From Rehmannia glutinosa (Eukaryota; Streptophyta; Magnoliopsida; Lamiales; Orobanchaceae): DNA of 64,000 bases. The stretch covers positions 372,001 to 436,000 of the forward strand of contig JABTTQ020000187.1 in NCBI GenBank assembly GCA_016081115.2, written 5' to 3'. Under the pieces are notes generated by a model. That model made no database searches. It was not told the origin of the DNA and saw nothing but the letters and a program-made list of their open reading frames with translations. Positions 1-12,929 of the stretch are shown one piece after another. Position 1 is the stretch's first letter. Each line of letters begins with the position of its first letter. The translations under genes were made by a program, and so were the position numbers.

Positions 1-455
1 TAGTGGATTCCTCCAGGAGTTGGAGAAGAGAGGAGTAGAAGAATTACCCCATCTTCGAACCTCTATAAAATCCTATTGTGTTATTTACATTTCAGCACTT
101 TAAATTCTGCATCTTATTGTTATATCTGCTGATAAATTTGCTATCCAATTGATAAACAACTGTGTGCTAAAACCAAGTATCAAAACAAACTTAACCAAAT
201 TCAAGGGTGTTAAGTCTTCCGATAAAAACAAATCACGATCGAGTTAAGTCTTTAGTCAAAACAATTGAGTTATTCTATCAACAAAAATCAGTCTGTTGAG
301 TGATTAACTCTGGCGATTAACTAACTTAGCTGTCCATCAAGGACTCAGCTGTGAAGTATTAACTCTGAATATTTAAAAGGACTAAATTGAAAAGTTGGTA
401 AGGTTTATTCAATCCCCCCTTCTAAACCTTACACTCACACCCCTTGGGACCTACA
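1..455 (+). repeat. 5' LTR of SIRE-like element (3'-terminal part only)
   Basis: Bases 1-455 match 12720-12929 plus 13631-13876 of the 3' LTR almost throughout. The LTR ends ...GGGACCTACA just before the primer-binding site. About 1.1 kb of this LTR must lie to the left of the window. Several of the differences from the 3' LTR fall at CTG or CAG words; see the findings. Confidence 0.93.
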
Positions 456-457
456 AG

Positions 458-475
458 TGGTATCAGAGCGGTTGG
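458..475 (+). other. Primer-binding site, initiator tRNA-Met type
   Basis: TGGTATCAGAGCGGTTGG lies two bases after the LTR end. TGGTATCAGAGC is the usual copia minus-strand primer site, complementary to the 3' end of plant initiator tRNA-Met. Confidence 0.93.
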
Positions 476-582
476 TTCATTGAGCCTTCCGCACTGGTTA
501 CTGAACTAGATCTCCAAATTTTTCAAAGTCTGTTTTAGTACCTAAGTTTTCAAAACTCTTTTTATCATCAAAAGTTATTATC

Positions 583-2788
583 ATGGAAGCAAATTTGACA
601 CGCATCCCTATGTTCACAATTGAAGAATTTGATGATTGGAAAATTCGTATGCAGGCTCATCTATCAGCATTACATGATGAGATTTGGATAGTGATAGAGG
701 ATGGGCCACTGCAAATTTTAAAAGTGAACACAATCTGTAAGGAGAGTGCGGTGAAGGTGAAGAGGATCTTGCTCCCTGCACCAGTCATGGTTGAAAAACC
801 AAGAGTTGAATGGACAAATGATGATGAGAAAAAGATATAACTTGGACAATGTGGCCAAGGACATTCTTTACAAAACCCTGGACAAAGCTATGTTCAACAA
901 AGTCAAATCATGCAAAACGACTAAAGAAATCTGGGACAAGCTAACATTGATTTGTGAAGGCTCAGAGCAAATCAAGGAAAATAAACTATCGGTTGATGTA
1001 CAGAAATTTGAGTTCAAAATGATCGTAGGAAAGACCTTGGATCAACTGGATGCTCGGTTCACAGAAATTACTAATGAGCTATCTGCACTTGGAAAAGAAT
1101 ATACACAGAAGGAAATGTGTATGAAGATTCTAAGAAGTCTCCCAACTGAGTGGGATATGAAAGTCATGGCCATGAGACACTCCATGGACCTATCAAAGAC
1201 ATCCAACCATGAGCTATTCTCAGATCTCAAAGCCTACGAATTTGAGCTGAGAAGAAAATACCAAGAGGAGGCAGTTTTGCCCAAAACAGCTACTCTAATT
1301 GTTAAGGATGGCAAGAGAGCTAAGGTCAAAGAAGTCGTTGACCAAGAGGAAATAGCCATGATGGTTAAAAGGTTTAACAAGTTCTTCAATAAGAACTACA
1401 AGAGAGGCAAGGACGAATCCTCCAGAAGACACTCAGCTCCCTCCAAGTCAAGGGAAGATAGGCCAACCAAGAGAATAGAGCATCAAAAAGCTGAATATCA
1501 AAGGGCTGACAATCCAAGAATGGAAAGAGTGATCAAAAGGTTGAAAATCTATCTTTGGAATCAGGCAACCAGGTCACTATGCCATTGATTGCCCATATCC
1601 TGTAGTCAACAAATACGGGAATGAAGAAGAAAGAAAGGTCTTGAGAAAGAAGACAAGAAAAGAAAAAAGGCAATGTTGGCTGCAGAGATCTTTTGAGACA
1701 ACCCAAGTCGAGAGACATAGCCGATTGAGAGTAGTGAAGTCGACTACTCAAGTGACTCAAGAAGAAGCCTTGATCTGTTTGATGGCCAAGGAACAAGACC
1801 AACCTGACCAAGAAGATGAGGTACACTCTAACTCATCACACTCAGATTCTAGTGATAGTGACTGTGACACACACACTTCATCACCCACTGATCTTTATGA
1901 TTCATTAGGCAAAATGATGAAAGATTTTGAACACATTAAATCCTCACACACACTACTAAATGAGGAAAACATCCTACTCAAGAGCCAAAACTCACAGCTG
2001 ACTAAGGAGCTGAGTACTCTAAGTCAAATAGCTGATGAGAATAAAAGTCTAAAGACTGAAAATGCTAAGCTAATAGCAGAAATAACTGCTATAGAAAAGA
2101 GGGAAAATGAACTCAAAAATGTGATTGCCTCATTCACTAAGGCATCTAAATCATTGGATGATCTTATTATGAGTCAAAGAGAATGTGGAGACAAGACAGG
2201 CTTAGGATTTAATTCCTCTGTGCTGTGTCAAGCTCCAAAAGTAATTTTGGAAAAAAGATCTTCAAGCAATGAAGTATCTCAAAAATCCAAAACTCTAAAT
2301 GGTGCACACACATTTATTCCAAAGCACAATTACAAACAAACGGCCTTGGTTATAAAGGAAAAGGAAAACGGCCGATTGTTGTCTTTGAGAGGACAGCTGA
2401 GAAGAAATCCAGCCGAGTTCCTCAGCAAACTCTAAACAGGAAATACTCTGTAAAGAAGAAACAGAGCTACCAAAAACCCCAGAAGTTCTATAAAAGAAAC
2501 ACATATGATGGGAATGGTAGAAAATACCCAAGCCAAGCTGATTGGAATAATGTGAACTATCAGCAAAGACCTATGGAATATAAGCCCAAATGGCAAAGGC
2601 CTAGAACTCAACAAAGGCCATTCCAAAGGTATAAGAGCTTTCATCAGCACACATATGCACCTAGGCACTACACTCAGAGACATCACAACTACCCAAAGAA
2701 GGCAATTGCTAAAACACATACACAGACATACAGGACAAAAAGAGACAGGTTGTATGAACCAGAACCCCAAGCAATTTGCCAAAATTAA
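583..2788 (+). pseudogene. gag: SIRE-like gag, frameshifted
   Basis: Encodes the nucleocapsid precursor that packages element RNA. The ATG at 583 opens MEANLTRIPMFTIEEFDDWK, the usual start of copia gag. The UBN2-type gag core follows (about 850-1260) and includes an LPTEWDMKVMAMRH stretch. A frame change near 800 splits it. A damaged zinc knuckle (GHYAIDCP readable near 1570) comes next, then an acidic Ser/Asp patch (1800-1880), a predicted coiled coil (about 1900-2150) and a Gln/Arg/Tyr-rich basic tail to 2788. The long coiled-coil gag with a conserved CLMAKE-like acidic segment is typical of SIRE elements. At least three frame changes are needed to read it through. Confidence 0.88.
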
Positions 2789-2929
2789 TTATGATTATGG
2801 GACTAATAGATGGCAACCCCTTAGAGTCAAATCATTTGGCTATAGGTTGGTTGGATCATCTTACAATACTAACCTCTCAGGACCCAGACAAGTATGGGTA
2901 CCTAAAACTTAATTTCCTTGATTGCAGGT

Positions 2930-4205
2930 TCAGGAGCAGTGAGTGCCAAGGAACCTGGTACATGGATAGTGGCTGCATTCCCGGACACATGACAGAAACA
3001 AGAAAAATCTGTCAAAATTCAAGGAAGTCGAGGTGCAAAAGTCATATTTGGAGGAAATGAAGCTCCGGGAGAAATAAGAGGCATTGGATCCATCAAGAAA
3101 AATGGATTAGAAATCACAGATGTTGCATATGTTGAAGGACTCAACTTCAACTTGCTAAGCATCAGCCAACTCTGTGACAAGGGTTATAATGTTGGATTTA
3201 ACATGGGTATATGCCAAATCAAGGATACTGAATCAAATGAAGTTGTGTTGCAAGGATGCAGACAAAAGAACATGTATGTCGTGGATTGGTCAACTGCAAC
3301 ACCCAACACCTGTCTATTAGCAAAGAGCATAGCTGAATCAAGTTGGTTGTGGCACAAGAAGCTGAGTCACCTGAATTTCAAAACGATTAACAAGCTTGCC
3401 AGAAGCAATCTTGTGGAAGGACTTCCAGACTCAGTATACAAGAAGGAGAGTATATGTGACGCATGTCAGAAGGGAAAACAAATCAAATCATCATTCAAAG
3501 AAAAGACATGTCCATCTTCAACTAGAATATTGCATCTGCTACATATGGATCTATTTGGTCCAGTTGAACCAGCTAGCATAAGTGGAAAGAAATACACCTT
3601 GGTGGTAGTAGATGACTATTCAAGATATACATGGACAATATTCATGTGTAAGAAGAAAGAAACTCTACTTAAAACTACCACAAACTAATGAAGAGGATTC
3701 AAAATGAGAAAAGCCAAACCATTATCAAAATAAGATCGATGGATGAACCGAGTTTGTCAATGGTATAATAACTCGTATTGTATAAAAAATGGTATTGGTC
3801 ATGAATTGTCTGTAGCAAGGACTCCGTGAGAATGGAGTTGCGAAAGAAGGAATAGAACTCTCAAAAGAAGAAAAGAAGGACCATGTTAATCAAGCAGGCT
3901 ACCTAAAAGATTTTGGGCTGAATAAACACAAAGATGCTATACTCAAAATATATGCATGATAAACAGACGGTGACAAGGACTCCTATGAGATTTGGACAGG
4001 AGAAAGCCAAGTGTTGCATATTTTAGAATATTTGGATGCAAATGCTTCATCCATAACAATGGCAAAGATAATTTAAAGGCTTTTGATACTAAAGTTGATG
4101 AAGGTATTTTCTTGGGATACTCGGTGAAAGCAAAGCCTACGAGTACTCAACAAGAGGACTATGGTTACGAGAGGAATCCATTCATGTGGTATTTGATGAG
4201 CCAAA
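2930..4205 (+). pseudogene. pol: SIRE-like pol: protease and integrase region
   Basis: The protease is marked by YMDSGC near 2960-2978 (catalytic DSG), but the sequence just after it is disturbed. The gag-pre-integrase and integrase N-terminus reads well at 3152-3688: NLLSISQLCDKGYNVGF, then a zinc-binding HHCC module (LWHKKLSHLNF ... ICDACQKGK). The start of the catalytic core follows, with its first Asp in HMDLFGP and KYTLVVVDDYSRYTW. From 3690 the core is broken by several frame changes, so the second Asp and the Glu are not readable in one frame. A C-terminal IN piece (FRIFGCKCFIHNNGKDNL ... GIFLGYSVK) lies at 4010-4135. It would process Gag-Pol and insert cDNA if intact; as written it is not. 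Confidence 0.88.
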
Positions 4206-4554
4206 TGTAAATGGAGAAGACATTGAAGAGTCGGTGATAAGCTAAATCAATCAACCATGCGAAGAGTCCATATTTCAAGTCAAGTTGGAATTATAACCCG
4301 GATGAAGATGAGATAGTCGAGTCTCAAAAACAGTGGAAAATATGCAGCTAAGTGATGACGAGAGAGCTAATCAAAGCAACATAGCTACAAGATGTGAATC
4401 CAGCCTAACTTACTCCAACCCGATGTAAGATGGCCGAGAGACCATCCACGAATCGGTCATTGGAGATGTAAGAGAAGGTGTCAAAACAAGATCCGAGAAC
4501 TCAACAAGAAGTAATGTTCACCTGCTTCATCTCACAAATAGAGCCTAAAGATGT

Positions 4555-5290
4555 GTCACAAGCATTTGGATGACACACATTGGATTCAAGCCATGCAAGA
4601 AGAGTGAATCAATTTGAAAGAAATAAAGTGTGGGAATGGTTCAAAGACCTACCCATCAAAATGTTATTGGCACTAAATGGGTATTCGAAACAAGATGAAT
4701 GAGGAAGGTTCATGTTGTAAGAAACAAAGCAAGATTGGTAGCCAAAGGATATTGCCAAGAAGAAGGAATAGATTTTGATGAAACTTTTGCTCTGTGTAGG
4801 CAAGATTGGAAGCCATAAGGATGTTTCTTGCCTATGCAGCTCACAAGAACTTTATTGTATATCAAATGGATGTAAAGAGTGCATTCCTTAATGGTTTATT
4901 GGAAGAAGAAGTATATGTTGTACAACCTCCAGGATTTGAGCAGAAGATTCTTGGAGATAAGGTATACAAACTCAAGAAAGCTCTATATGGATTGAAACAG
5001 GCACCCAAAGTGCATGGTATGACACATTATCACAATTCCCGATCGAGAATGGATTCACAAAAGGAAAAGTGGATAGAACACTCTTGAGAATTCAAGACAA
5101 GAAGAGCATACTGCTTGTTCAAATATATGTGGATGACATCATTTTTGGATCCACAAACAAAGAGCTGTGTGATAAATTTTCAAACCTCATGCAAAGCAAA
5201 TTCGAAATGAGCATGATGGGAGACCGACATTCTTCCTTGGACTCCAAGTGAAACATTGGTGAAGGATGGAACCTTCATAAGTCGGACAAA
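4555..5290 (+). pseudogene. pol: SIRE-like pol: reverse transcriptase
   Basis: Copia RT. The N-terminal part (4585-4800) is broken into short frames, but GYCQEEGIDFDETFA is readable around 4750-4790. The finger/palm segment YQMDVKSAFLNGLLEEEVYV runs 4858-4920 (first catalytic Asp in MDVKSAFLNG), followed by PPGFE and YKLKKALYGLKQAP to about 5010. After another frame change the active-site motif QIYVDDIIFGS is intact at 5119-5151, so the catalytic Asp pair is kept. Breaks near 4604, 4636, 4685, 4790, 5038 and 5223 each fall at or beside a CTG or CAG-like word. Confidence 0.9.
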
Positions 5291-5329
5291 ATACACCAGA
5301 GATTTAATGAAGAAATTTGGTATGGAAGA

Positions 5330-6068
5330 GAAGTCTTCGTGAAAATACCAATGAACACATCGGTCAAAATGGATATGGATACGAGGACGCAAGCACAGAG
5401 ATCAAACAAGATACTGAGCACTTATTGGATCATTGCTCTATCTCACAGCAAGCAGGCCAAACATCACATTTGTTGTAGGTGTATGTGCAAGATTTCAATC
5501 TGCTCCAAAAGAAAGCCACATGACTGCAGCCAAGAGAATCCTGAGATATGTGAAAGGAAGCCAAGAAGATGGCTTATGGTATCCAAAGGAAGGTGGATTC
5601 AAGCTAATTGGTTACTCGGACTCGACTATCTTTGGATGTAGAGTTGACAGGAAGAGTACCTCGGGCACATGTCAAATGCTTGAAATAGGCTGATTTCATG
5701 GTTTAGCAAGAAGCAAAATTCAATAGCTACCTCCACAATGAAGCAGAATACATAGTTGCGGGCAAGCAGTCTGCCCAAGTCTTATGGATGAGACAAAGAA
5801 TCGAGAGACTATGAAGTTGAAGAAAAGGAAATTTCAATCATGTGTGATAACACAAGTGCAATTGCAATCACTCAAAATCTGTGTTGCACTCAAGAACAAA
5901 GCATATCGATGTCAGATATCACTTCATAAGAGATCATGTTGAAAAGAAGGACATCACCTTGGAATATATTTCAACTGATAAATAGTTGGCTGACATATTC
6001 ACAAAACCATTAAGTGAGTCAAGATTTGAAGAACTCAAGCATGAGTTAGGATTAATTGAGCTGAGTTG
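5330..6068 (+). pseudogene. pol: SIRE-like pol: RNase H and pol C-terminus
   Basis: Copia RNase H region. LYLTASRPNITFVVGVCARF is readable at 5436-5495, then KESHMTAAKRILRYVKGS and GYSDST (first catalytic Asp) with RKSTSGTC near 5650. The middle is frameshifted at about 5690 and 5810. The C-terminus reads ADIFTKPLSESRFEELKHELG and ends at a TGA near 6066-6068, the normal end of copia pol. RNase H would remove the RNA strand during cDNA synthesis. At least four frame changes are present. Confidence 0.87.
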
Positions 6069-6585
6069 ACACTCAGAAGACTCAAAGAAAAGAAATGAAA
6101 CACGAAAAGGGAAAAAGAGCTGAACTCTCAAATCAGCTAAGTGAATTAGCCATATCAGAAAGACAGCTGTACCGAATTAGCTGACAGCTGAGTATTTACA
6201 TGCAAGGAAAGAAGAGTTAAATCAGCTAAGGGGCAAGCTGAGTCATTTATGAGCAAAGTGACAAAAACGCAGTCGTTTTTACTAAGATGGAATGTTTTTA
6301 AGAATGACGTCAGCATAATTATGAAGTGTACAGGCAAAAGCTGCACACCAAGCTTATGATTGGATATAAATGCTACCGCATTAAATACGAGACATTAAAT
6401 GCAAATCGGCGTGCAAGATCTAAGCCGTTGATTTTGATCACATTTCAAAAACCACCCGCACGTCCTTTCATGAACCATACTTAAACCATTTTCGTCCATT
6501 TCTCTCACACTTTACCAAAAACTGTTCATCTCTCTCTCGAAAGCAAAAGCAAAATTTTCTCTCAAAACCCTTTCAATCCTCAGAT

Positions 6586-6618
<33 letters not shown>

Positions 6619-6668
6619 ATGGCTCCTCGAGATCATTTTCTAAAGTTTCATTCGGCAAAATATTGAGA
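6069..6668 (+). other. Spacer between pol and ORF2, with a 30-nt poly-T run
   Basis: No coding potential seen. The sequence is rich in CAGCTGA/TCAGCTAA words to about 6250, then becomes C/T-rich (6470-6560). An uninterrupted T run occupies 6588-6617, about 50 bases before the ORF2 start codon. In SIRE-type elements the spacer ahead of ORF2 may hold signals for its expression, but no such signal can be proven here. Confidence 0.6.
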
Positions 6669-6669
6669 A

Positions 6670-9600
6670 ATGGCATCCACTCATGATTTTGTCAAGCTAG
6701 GAAAGCAAATCCACACCGGGTCTACTGTGGGTTTCGATGGTATGGTGAAACAGGGGTCCAACGACACCCTAGTGAAGAAGATTGCTGAGAAATTGGAAAC
6801 GTCTGGGCTAAAATCGTTTCTGACGTTGGAGTTTCCGATGACCTATGTGGAAGAGGTCGCATAGTTCTACGTGAACGTTGAGGTTCACGATGAGGGCATC
6901 AAGTCCTCTATTCATGGAAAGGAGTTCATCATTATCGCCAAGGATTTGGCGTAACACGCTTATTTGTTACGGCCGGAAGGAATGTTGGAAATCAAAAGCT
7001 CGATGTTGACGACTCTGCTTGGAAGGAAGTAGCCAAGTCCGACTATCTTTGAGAAAGTAGTCTACACTAATAAGAGGCTACTCGAAGGAGGACTACCACA
7101 AATTCTTTGGACATCGTTGCCAAATGCATAGACATCAAATTTGGCAGCTTTGACCACCGTCCAATGCAAAGTTGATCGTAATGGCTGCGATCATTGAAGA
7201 ACGGAAAGTGAATCGGCCGAGTTTGTCTCACAGACTCGCTTAACGTTTGGAACAAATCCTTCAAGGAGGATGGAACGTTTGGAGGTTCCCTAGGATACGG
7301 CATGTTGATTGGCCGGCTAATGGAGATGAAAGGAGTCCCTCTTCAACATGGAAAGGCGTTCCATGTAAACAAGAGGATGTTCAGATCAAACCTCTCGGCG
7401 CACTGAAGAGAGCCTACGCTAAGAGGTCGATCGAGTGAGGGGGAATCAGTGACCCGAAGATACGCTTGTTTCCCCTCCTCCAAAGAAAAAGGTCGCTCTC
7501 CCGTTGCTTAAAGAAGATTTGCTCCCGCAAAGAAAGAAAAAGAAATCTGCTCCCGCCCCGCAGCCGAGTCACACCTCCCCGCAGCCGTGTCTCCTGCCCC
7601 TGCAGCCGCAGTGGAGAAGGAACCATTAATCCCTTCTCCAGTGATCAAAAAGAAGAGGACTGCCACAACAAGGAAGACAACTACCTCTAAGACATCTGCG
7701 AAGGCATTCACCTTCAATGAACCAGAGGAAGTGGAGCCAGATATCCCTTTGGTAAAAACAAAGAGAAGAAGAAGACTTTCCAAGCTCTCCGAGCTTGAGA
7801 AGACAGCTGAGTCTGTCACTCAGCTGGAAAAGATACCAGAGACTACTGGAGAAGTAGAGTCTCCAGAAGTGATTGATGAAACGGCCAAGTCTCCGAGGCC
7901 GATCGCCAGTGAAGAGGCAACTCAAGACCCACTTTGAGACGAGAACAAGCGAGGAACAAAGAATGGTTGAGACAACCGAATCACCTGTTGACAGGGTTGT
8001 TTCTCCACCTGTAACAGAGGCCACTGAGGATGTCGAGCAGCGAAGAATGCTACCCCTAATCCCTGGAAATGAGGGCCAGCAAGAGAATGAAGAAGACGAT
8101 GTAATCATGTACTCTCCACTGTATCCAGACATCCAAAATCGTGCATGAGAGTGGAGAAAATGGAAGCCGAGCCTATCCAGTACGAGTTTGAAAATCCGAG
8201 TTCATTCGAGGAAGAAGAACTCTTGAGGTTTCTTGAGGTGGACACTGTGCTGCAAGCCCTTGATGAGGATAATTGCATCAATATACTGCAAATTTGAAAA
8301 GAAAATGAACGGGCTAAAGCAGCTGAGGACGCAGAGGCACGTGAGAAGGCCAGCATCTATCCTCTTTGGCACCACCGATCATACACACCCTCACCTTGAT
8401 GTCCTATCGTAAATCGATGAGGATCTGGACCGTATTCGCCACGAGAAGAGTTGCAAATGCAAAGAAGCAATGCAAGAGTCCAGAATCCTTCATGAGCAAA
8501 GAATGATGGAGGGACCAGAGAGTCCTCCAAATCACGGTGAAATAGACCCAATGGGAGTGGTGAAGCATATTGCCATTGTCGTTTCGCCACCACTTGACTC
8601 ATTCGAGAGGAAGGTATTAAGGAAGCGCGATGAACCGGGAGTGTGGGGACCCAGTCAAGCCAACCCCTAATGAAGGTGTCTTACCACCGCCCCAATGGTG
8701 AATACTCGGTGGGAACAGCTGAACAAATGAGTCCGGAGATGAGTGACCCCATTCCAAGTCACTCAATTTGGTATGCCACCGAGGGGGAAACTCCTCCGGC
8801 TGCAAAGAAGGTCGGGAGGTGCTGCTGCAGTGACTCCACAATGAATCTAGGAGGCGAAGTGGAGAAGGATCAATCACGAGAATACACAGCAAGTTGTCAG
8901 CGACGAGGCTCGATTGTGGCCAGATGTCTCGGTGAAGTGCCAACCGCTTCTGCAGCTAATGACGCCGATGCGATGCGGTCGAGGCACATGAAGGAACCGC
9001 CCGGGAGTTAATACTCCGGCGATGAAAGTGCAATCCATGGGGTTGAAACTCCAATGGATGCCACCTCAGAAGACCCCAAGACAACAGACACTGCCGAAAG
9101 GGATGTCCAGCCTCGCTGCGATTGAGATGCGAGGAGGTAATGAAGGCCAACGGGAGGTTGAGACTTCCCGGGGTAGAGAAATCAAGCCACGTAACATCCT
9201 TCCTGCTATCATTGATCCATCAGAAAAGGAGATAAGTGCTCTTCACGATTCCCAGGATAATCCTGATGTAACCTTTCTGGGATCGGAAGGAGAAGATGAA
9301 GTTGAGTCATCCCCTGTGACTGATCCCAAAGACTTAGTTGAGGATGTTCCAACCACGAGTAAGTCTGACCTCAAGACTACTCACCAAACTTTCACCTTTG
9401 ATGTTGAGCCACCCATGGAAATCTCATCATCGTCCGATGACGCTTCCGATAAGGCCGAGGACCGCCAACTCATTTGGAAAAACCATTGAGACCAACGACG
9501 CTGTTGAGACAGTTGAGGCTCAGCAAGCTGGGTCGACTTCACAACAGGCCCCAGCTAAAACAGAGTCCACTGCTCAGGCTCCCCAAGCTGCAACAAGTTT

Positions 9601-11333
9601 GACTCCACAAGGAACTGCACGAACACCGCTTATAATTGAACAAATTCCGGTTGCACCTGATGATTCTTTCATAGAATCATTTCTTCTCTCGGAGGTACGA
9701 CCTCCCAAGAGTCGACTAGAGATTGCGCGCGCTTCCACAGACCTGATCCTGTCATTCCATCAGACACCATTATCCAGCTAACTATGACTTTGACTCTGCT
9801 TGGCGTCACCAAACAGAGGAAGAATTAAGTTCGGGAGGTGTTCAAAGCCCTATTTGCTTGAGATTGAACGGATGGAGAGGCACCAGGCCTCGCTGGACAT
9901 GAGGTGGATAACGGGACGCCAACCTCACTGGGCCGATTTGAGAGACATCATAGTCGAGGATCCGGGAGTGGTTGCGGATGACAAAGAAACAATGCGTGTG
10001 GAACAAGCTCGATATTTGAGAACATTGTTCAACAAGTTGTTGGTCCGGAGAGCCGAGAATGCCGATGCAAAGACAAAATTGCAAGAGCACATTGAACAAA
10101 TGCATGAATCTCATACTACAGAGATAAAACTGATGCATGAACATAATAAAAACGAGCTCCTGCGTGTGGAAGAGAATATGGATCGAAAATTCGGTCTCCT
10201 CATGGCTGAGATGAAGTTGGTAGCGATTGAATCCCACGCCACTCGCTCCGAGTTTCGTGCGCCTTACTCAGCCGATTGATTGGCGTAACTCAACTATCAG
10301 CAGACTTGACTTCTTTCTTGCTAGCTTGTTTCCAGGGGTTCCTCTCTCCTTTGATGATGCCAAAAAGGGGGAAGAGGAATACCTAAAGGCGCTGAAAAGA
10401 AGATTGCGGAAGGGAAAGAAACCGAGTAGGCAAAGATAATAAGAGAGAAGAAAGGGAAATCTTAGGGGAAGGCTCGAAAGATGTGACCTTGATGATTGCA
10501 AAACCCCCCCAACAAGGTCTTGTCACAGCTGATATTATCATCAAACTCCCAGTGACTCTGCCACTCCAACACTCTGCTGTACCAATGGCTGAAAAGAGAA
10601 AGACAATCAAAGCAGGGATGAAGGAAGTGGAAGGAAGGATGGATGCCCGAGTTATGGATATTCGAAACAACATGGAGGCATTCCAATAGACAGAGACACC
10701 TATGCCATTTCGGATGCGAGAATTGAGCCAAGATCTGTTGATGAATTTAAGACGCTTATCTCAAGGTTACTTCGCAAACATGTCCATGGCTCAAGCCTGG
10801 GATTTGTCTTGGGAAAAAGGTCTCACACTATGTGAAGAAAGCTAACAGCAAAGAAACCACCTGGCAAATCACTCTGCTAGTCACTCACCGGGAAAAAGAA
10901 GGCCCCGAAGACAATACACACCCGAGGTAGAGGAAGAAGCGGTGGTGGAGGAAGAGGTTTGGACCTAGACTCGCCCCAAAAACATTGAGTACATAGATCC
11001 AGGCAAGAAAGGAGGGATCTATTGGGTGGATTTGACGAAGTAGCCAAATGCAAGTGGGTAAGAACAATCGAGTATGTGAAGAGAATTGAAGAAGAAAATA
11101 AAAGACAAACTCAGCTATGGGAGGAAAGACAAGAAAGACTAAGAAGAGATGAAGGTGCCGGAAGGCGTATGAGAAAAAGAAGTGGTGAAGATGAGAAGAA
11201 AAGGAAAAGGTCGAGGGAAGATGATAGAGTCAAGAAGATAAAAGAAGGAGGCGAAGGAGATGAAGTGTTGCTGTCCACCCCTTCATGTATTTACTATGTA
11301 AATACACTTTATGTAAGTCTTCTGTACATTGAA
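6670..11333 (+). pseudogene. SIRE-type ORF2 (env-like), heavily interrupted
   Basis: A long reading region between pol and the 3' LTR. The chosen start is the ATG at 6670 (MASTHDFVKLGKQIHTGST), followed by FLTLEFPMTYVEEVA, a stop, then FYVNVEVHDEG and HGKEFIIIAKDLA by 6954. This N-terminal pattern is shared by the unknown-function ORF2 of SIRE-like elements, called env-like because of its position. The middle (7460-9490) is Ser/Pro/Glu-rich, acidic and low in complexity. A coiled-coil-rich part follows at 10000-10240 (KTKLQEHIEQMHESHTTEIK), then a basic Arg/Lys/Glu tail at 11040-11260 (RKRSREDDRVKKIK). I see no convincing signal peptide or transmembrane segment. At least eight stops or frame changes occur. 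Its role is unproven. Confidence 0.72.
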
Positions 11334-11582
11334 TAAAATTATGCAATTTCTGAACGTGAATAGATATAGAACAGCATGGTTAGTCTAAGCTCTGTTTAAG
11401 CTCTGATACATTTTTTTTTTGGACTTAAGCTCGATACACACTCAGAAACTTGCTATGTAAAGAACAAGGATGTTATGATCAATAAAAGATCGATTCTAAA
11501 CATACATTCTGTGGTTCTACATTTGTCTGTATGTATCTTTGCTATTAAATAATTGTATGGATGTGTTAAGTTTTGGCATCAT

Positions 11583-11597
11583 CAAAAAGGGGGAAAT
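11583..11597 (+). other. Polypurine tract of SIRE-like element
   Basis: CAAAAAGGGGGAAAT immediately precedes the TGTTGGGG start of the 3' LTR. This is the usual site for plus-strand priming in plant copia elements. Confidence 0.9.
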
Positions 11598-12243
11598 TGT
11601 TGGGGAAATTATTTTGTAGATTTTGATGAATGCCATGTAAAACTTAGAATAGGATGTTGGCACCCCATTTTTCTTGTAAACTGCATTGTAATAGATAGGG
11701 CTGGTCGAGCTGAGTTAAGTCAGCTATGCCTAAGCATGCAAGAAGACAATCGGAGACGAGGAAGGAAAACTCGCTGCAAGGCGGTGAGTGTGGCAAAACA
11801 AAGAGAAGACGGGAACTCGACTGAAGATGCAACTGAGATGCAGCTGAGTAAAGTATCAGTCAAGTCAACTCAAGATAGCCAAATCTCAAGTGGAAGTGAC
11901 TGAAGAGTCATCCAATGATTTGAAGCTGACTCTAAGTCACCTGGGGAAGGCAAGGAAATGCGATCAAGTCGAGATAATCGAAAGAGATCCGTACGTAAAT
12001 CAAGAGAATTACTTAAACAAGTAATACCTCCATACTACCTTTCTTGAAGTGCTCAGTTCCAGAAGCGTGCAAAAGAAATAAACCAATGGGAAGCTCTGAA
12101 CCATGTCAGAACTCTGAAAAGCTGAAGAATCATTCATACGAGGAAACGTAAATTCCAAGGACTGCAACAAGACAAACCAACGACCACAAGTGTCTTTTGA
12201 AAATAAGCCTATCTCTTCAACGGGCAAATTTTCAAAAGAACAC

Positions 12244-12250
12244 TATAAAA
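12244..12250 (+). promoter_or_regulatory. LTR TATA box
   Basis: TATAAAA in the context CACTATAAAAGGCTGAGG in the U3 part of the 3' LTR. It is the likely core promoter of the element; the equivalent site in the 5' LTR lies outside the window. Confidence 0.7.
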
Positions 12251-12929
12251 GGCTGAGGAGTTTATTTGAGAAGAGGTTACCTTGACAACCTGAACCACGA
12301 ACATTCAAGCAAATATTTGAACTATAACCTAAAAACATTCTCAAGTCATTCAAGATCAATCCTCAAGCCTACACTATGAAGAAAATCAATCCAACACTCA
12401 CCTGTGAAGGAAAGATAACTTCAATCAGTTGAAGAGGAAACTTTTGAAGAATCAAGGGGTCCACATTCCACGGAGGATTGTAGGAAGGTTCAAGGTCGAA
12501 CCAGTCTCAAGTTTTTGGAGGGCTTCGTGATCAAATCCAAGAAGCTTGAGCAAGTGGGCTGTAGTAGCAAAGCAGTACGCCTGTGAAGAAGTTCGAGTCG
12601 CACGAGAAGCGGTGAGTGACCAAGGCATCTCTAGATCGAGTCCCAAAGGATCAAGTCATTTTGTGTGATCAAGACTTGTATCCGGATTTGTTAACCACTA
12701 TGTATACTTGATCAATACTTAGTGGATTCCTCCAGGAGTTGGAGAAGAGAGGAGTAGAAGAATTACCTCATCTTCGAACCTCTATAAAATCCTATTGTGT
12801 TATTTACATTTCAGCACTTTAAATTCTCGCATCTTATTGTTATATCTCTGATAAATTTGCTATCCAATTGATAAACAATCGTGTGCTAAAACCAAGTATT
12901 AAAACAAACTTAACCAAATTCAAGGGTGT

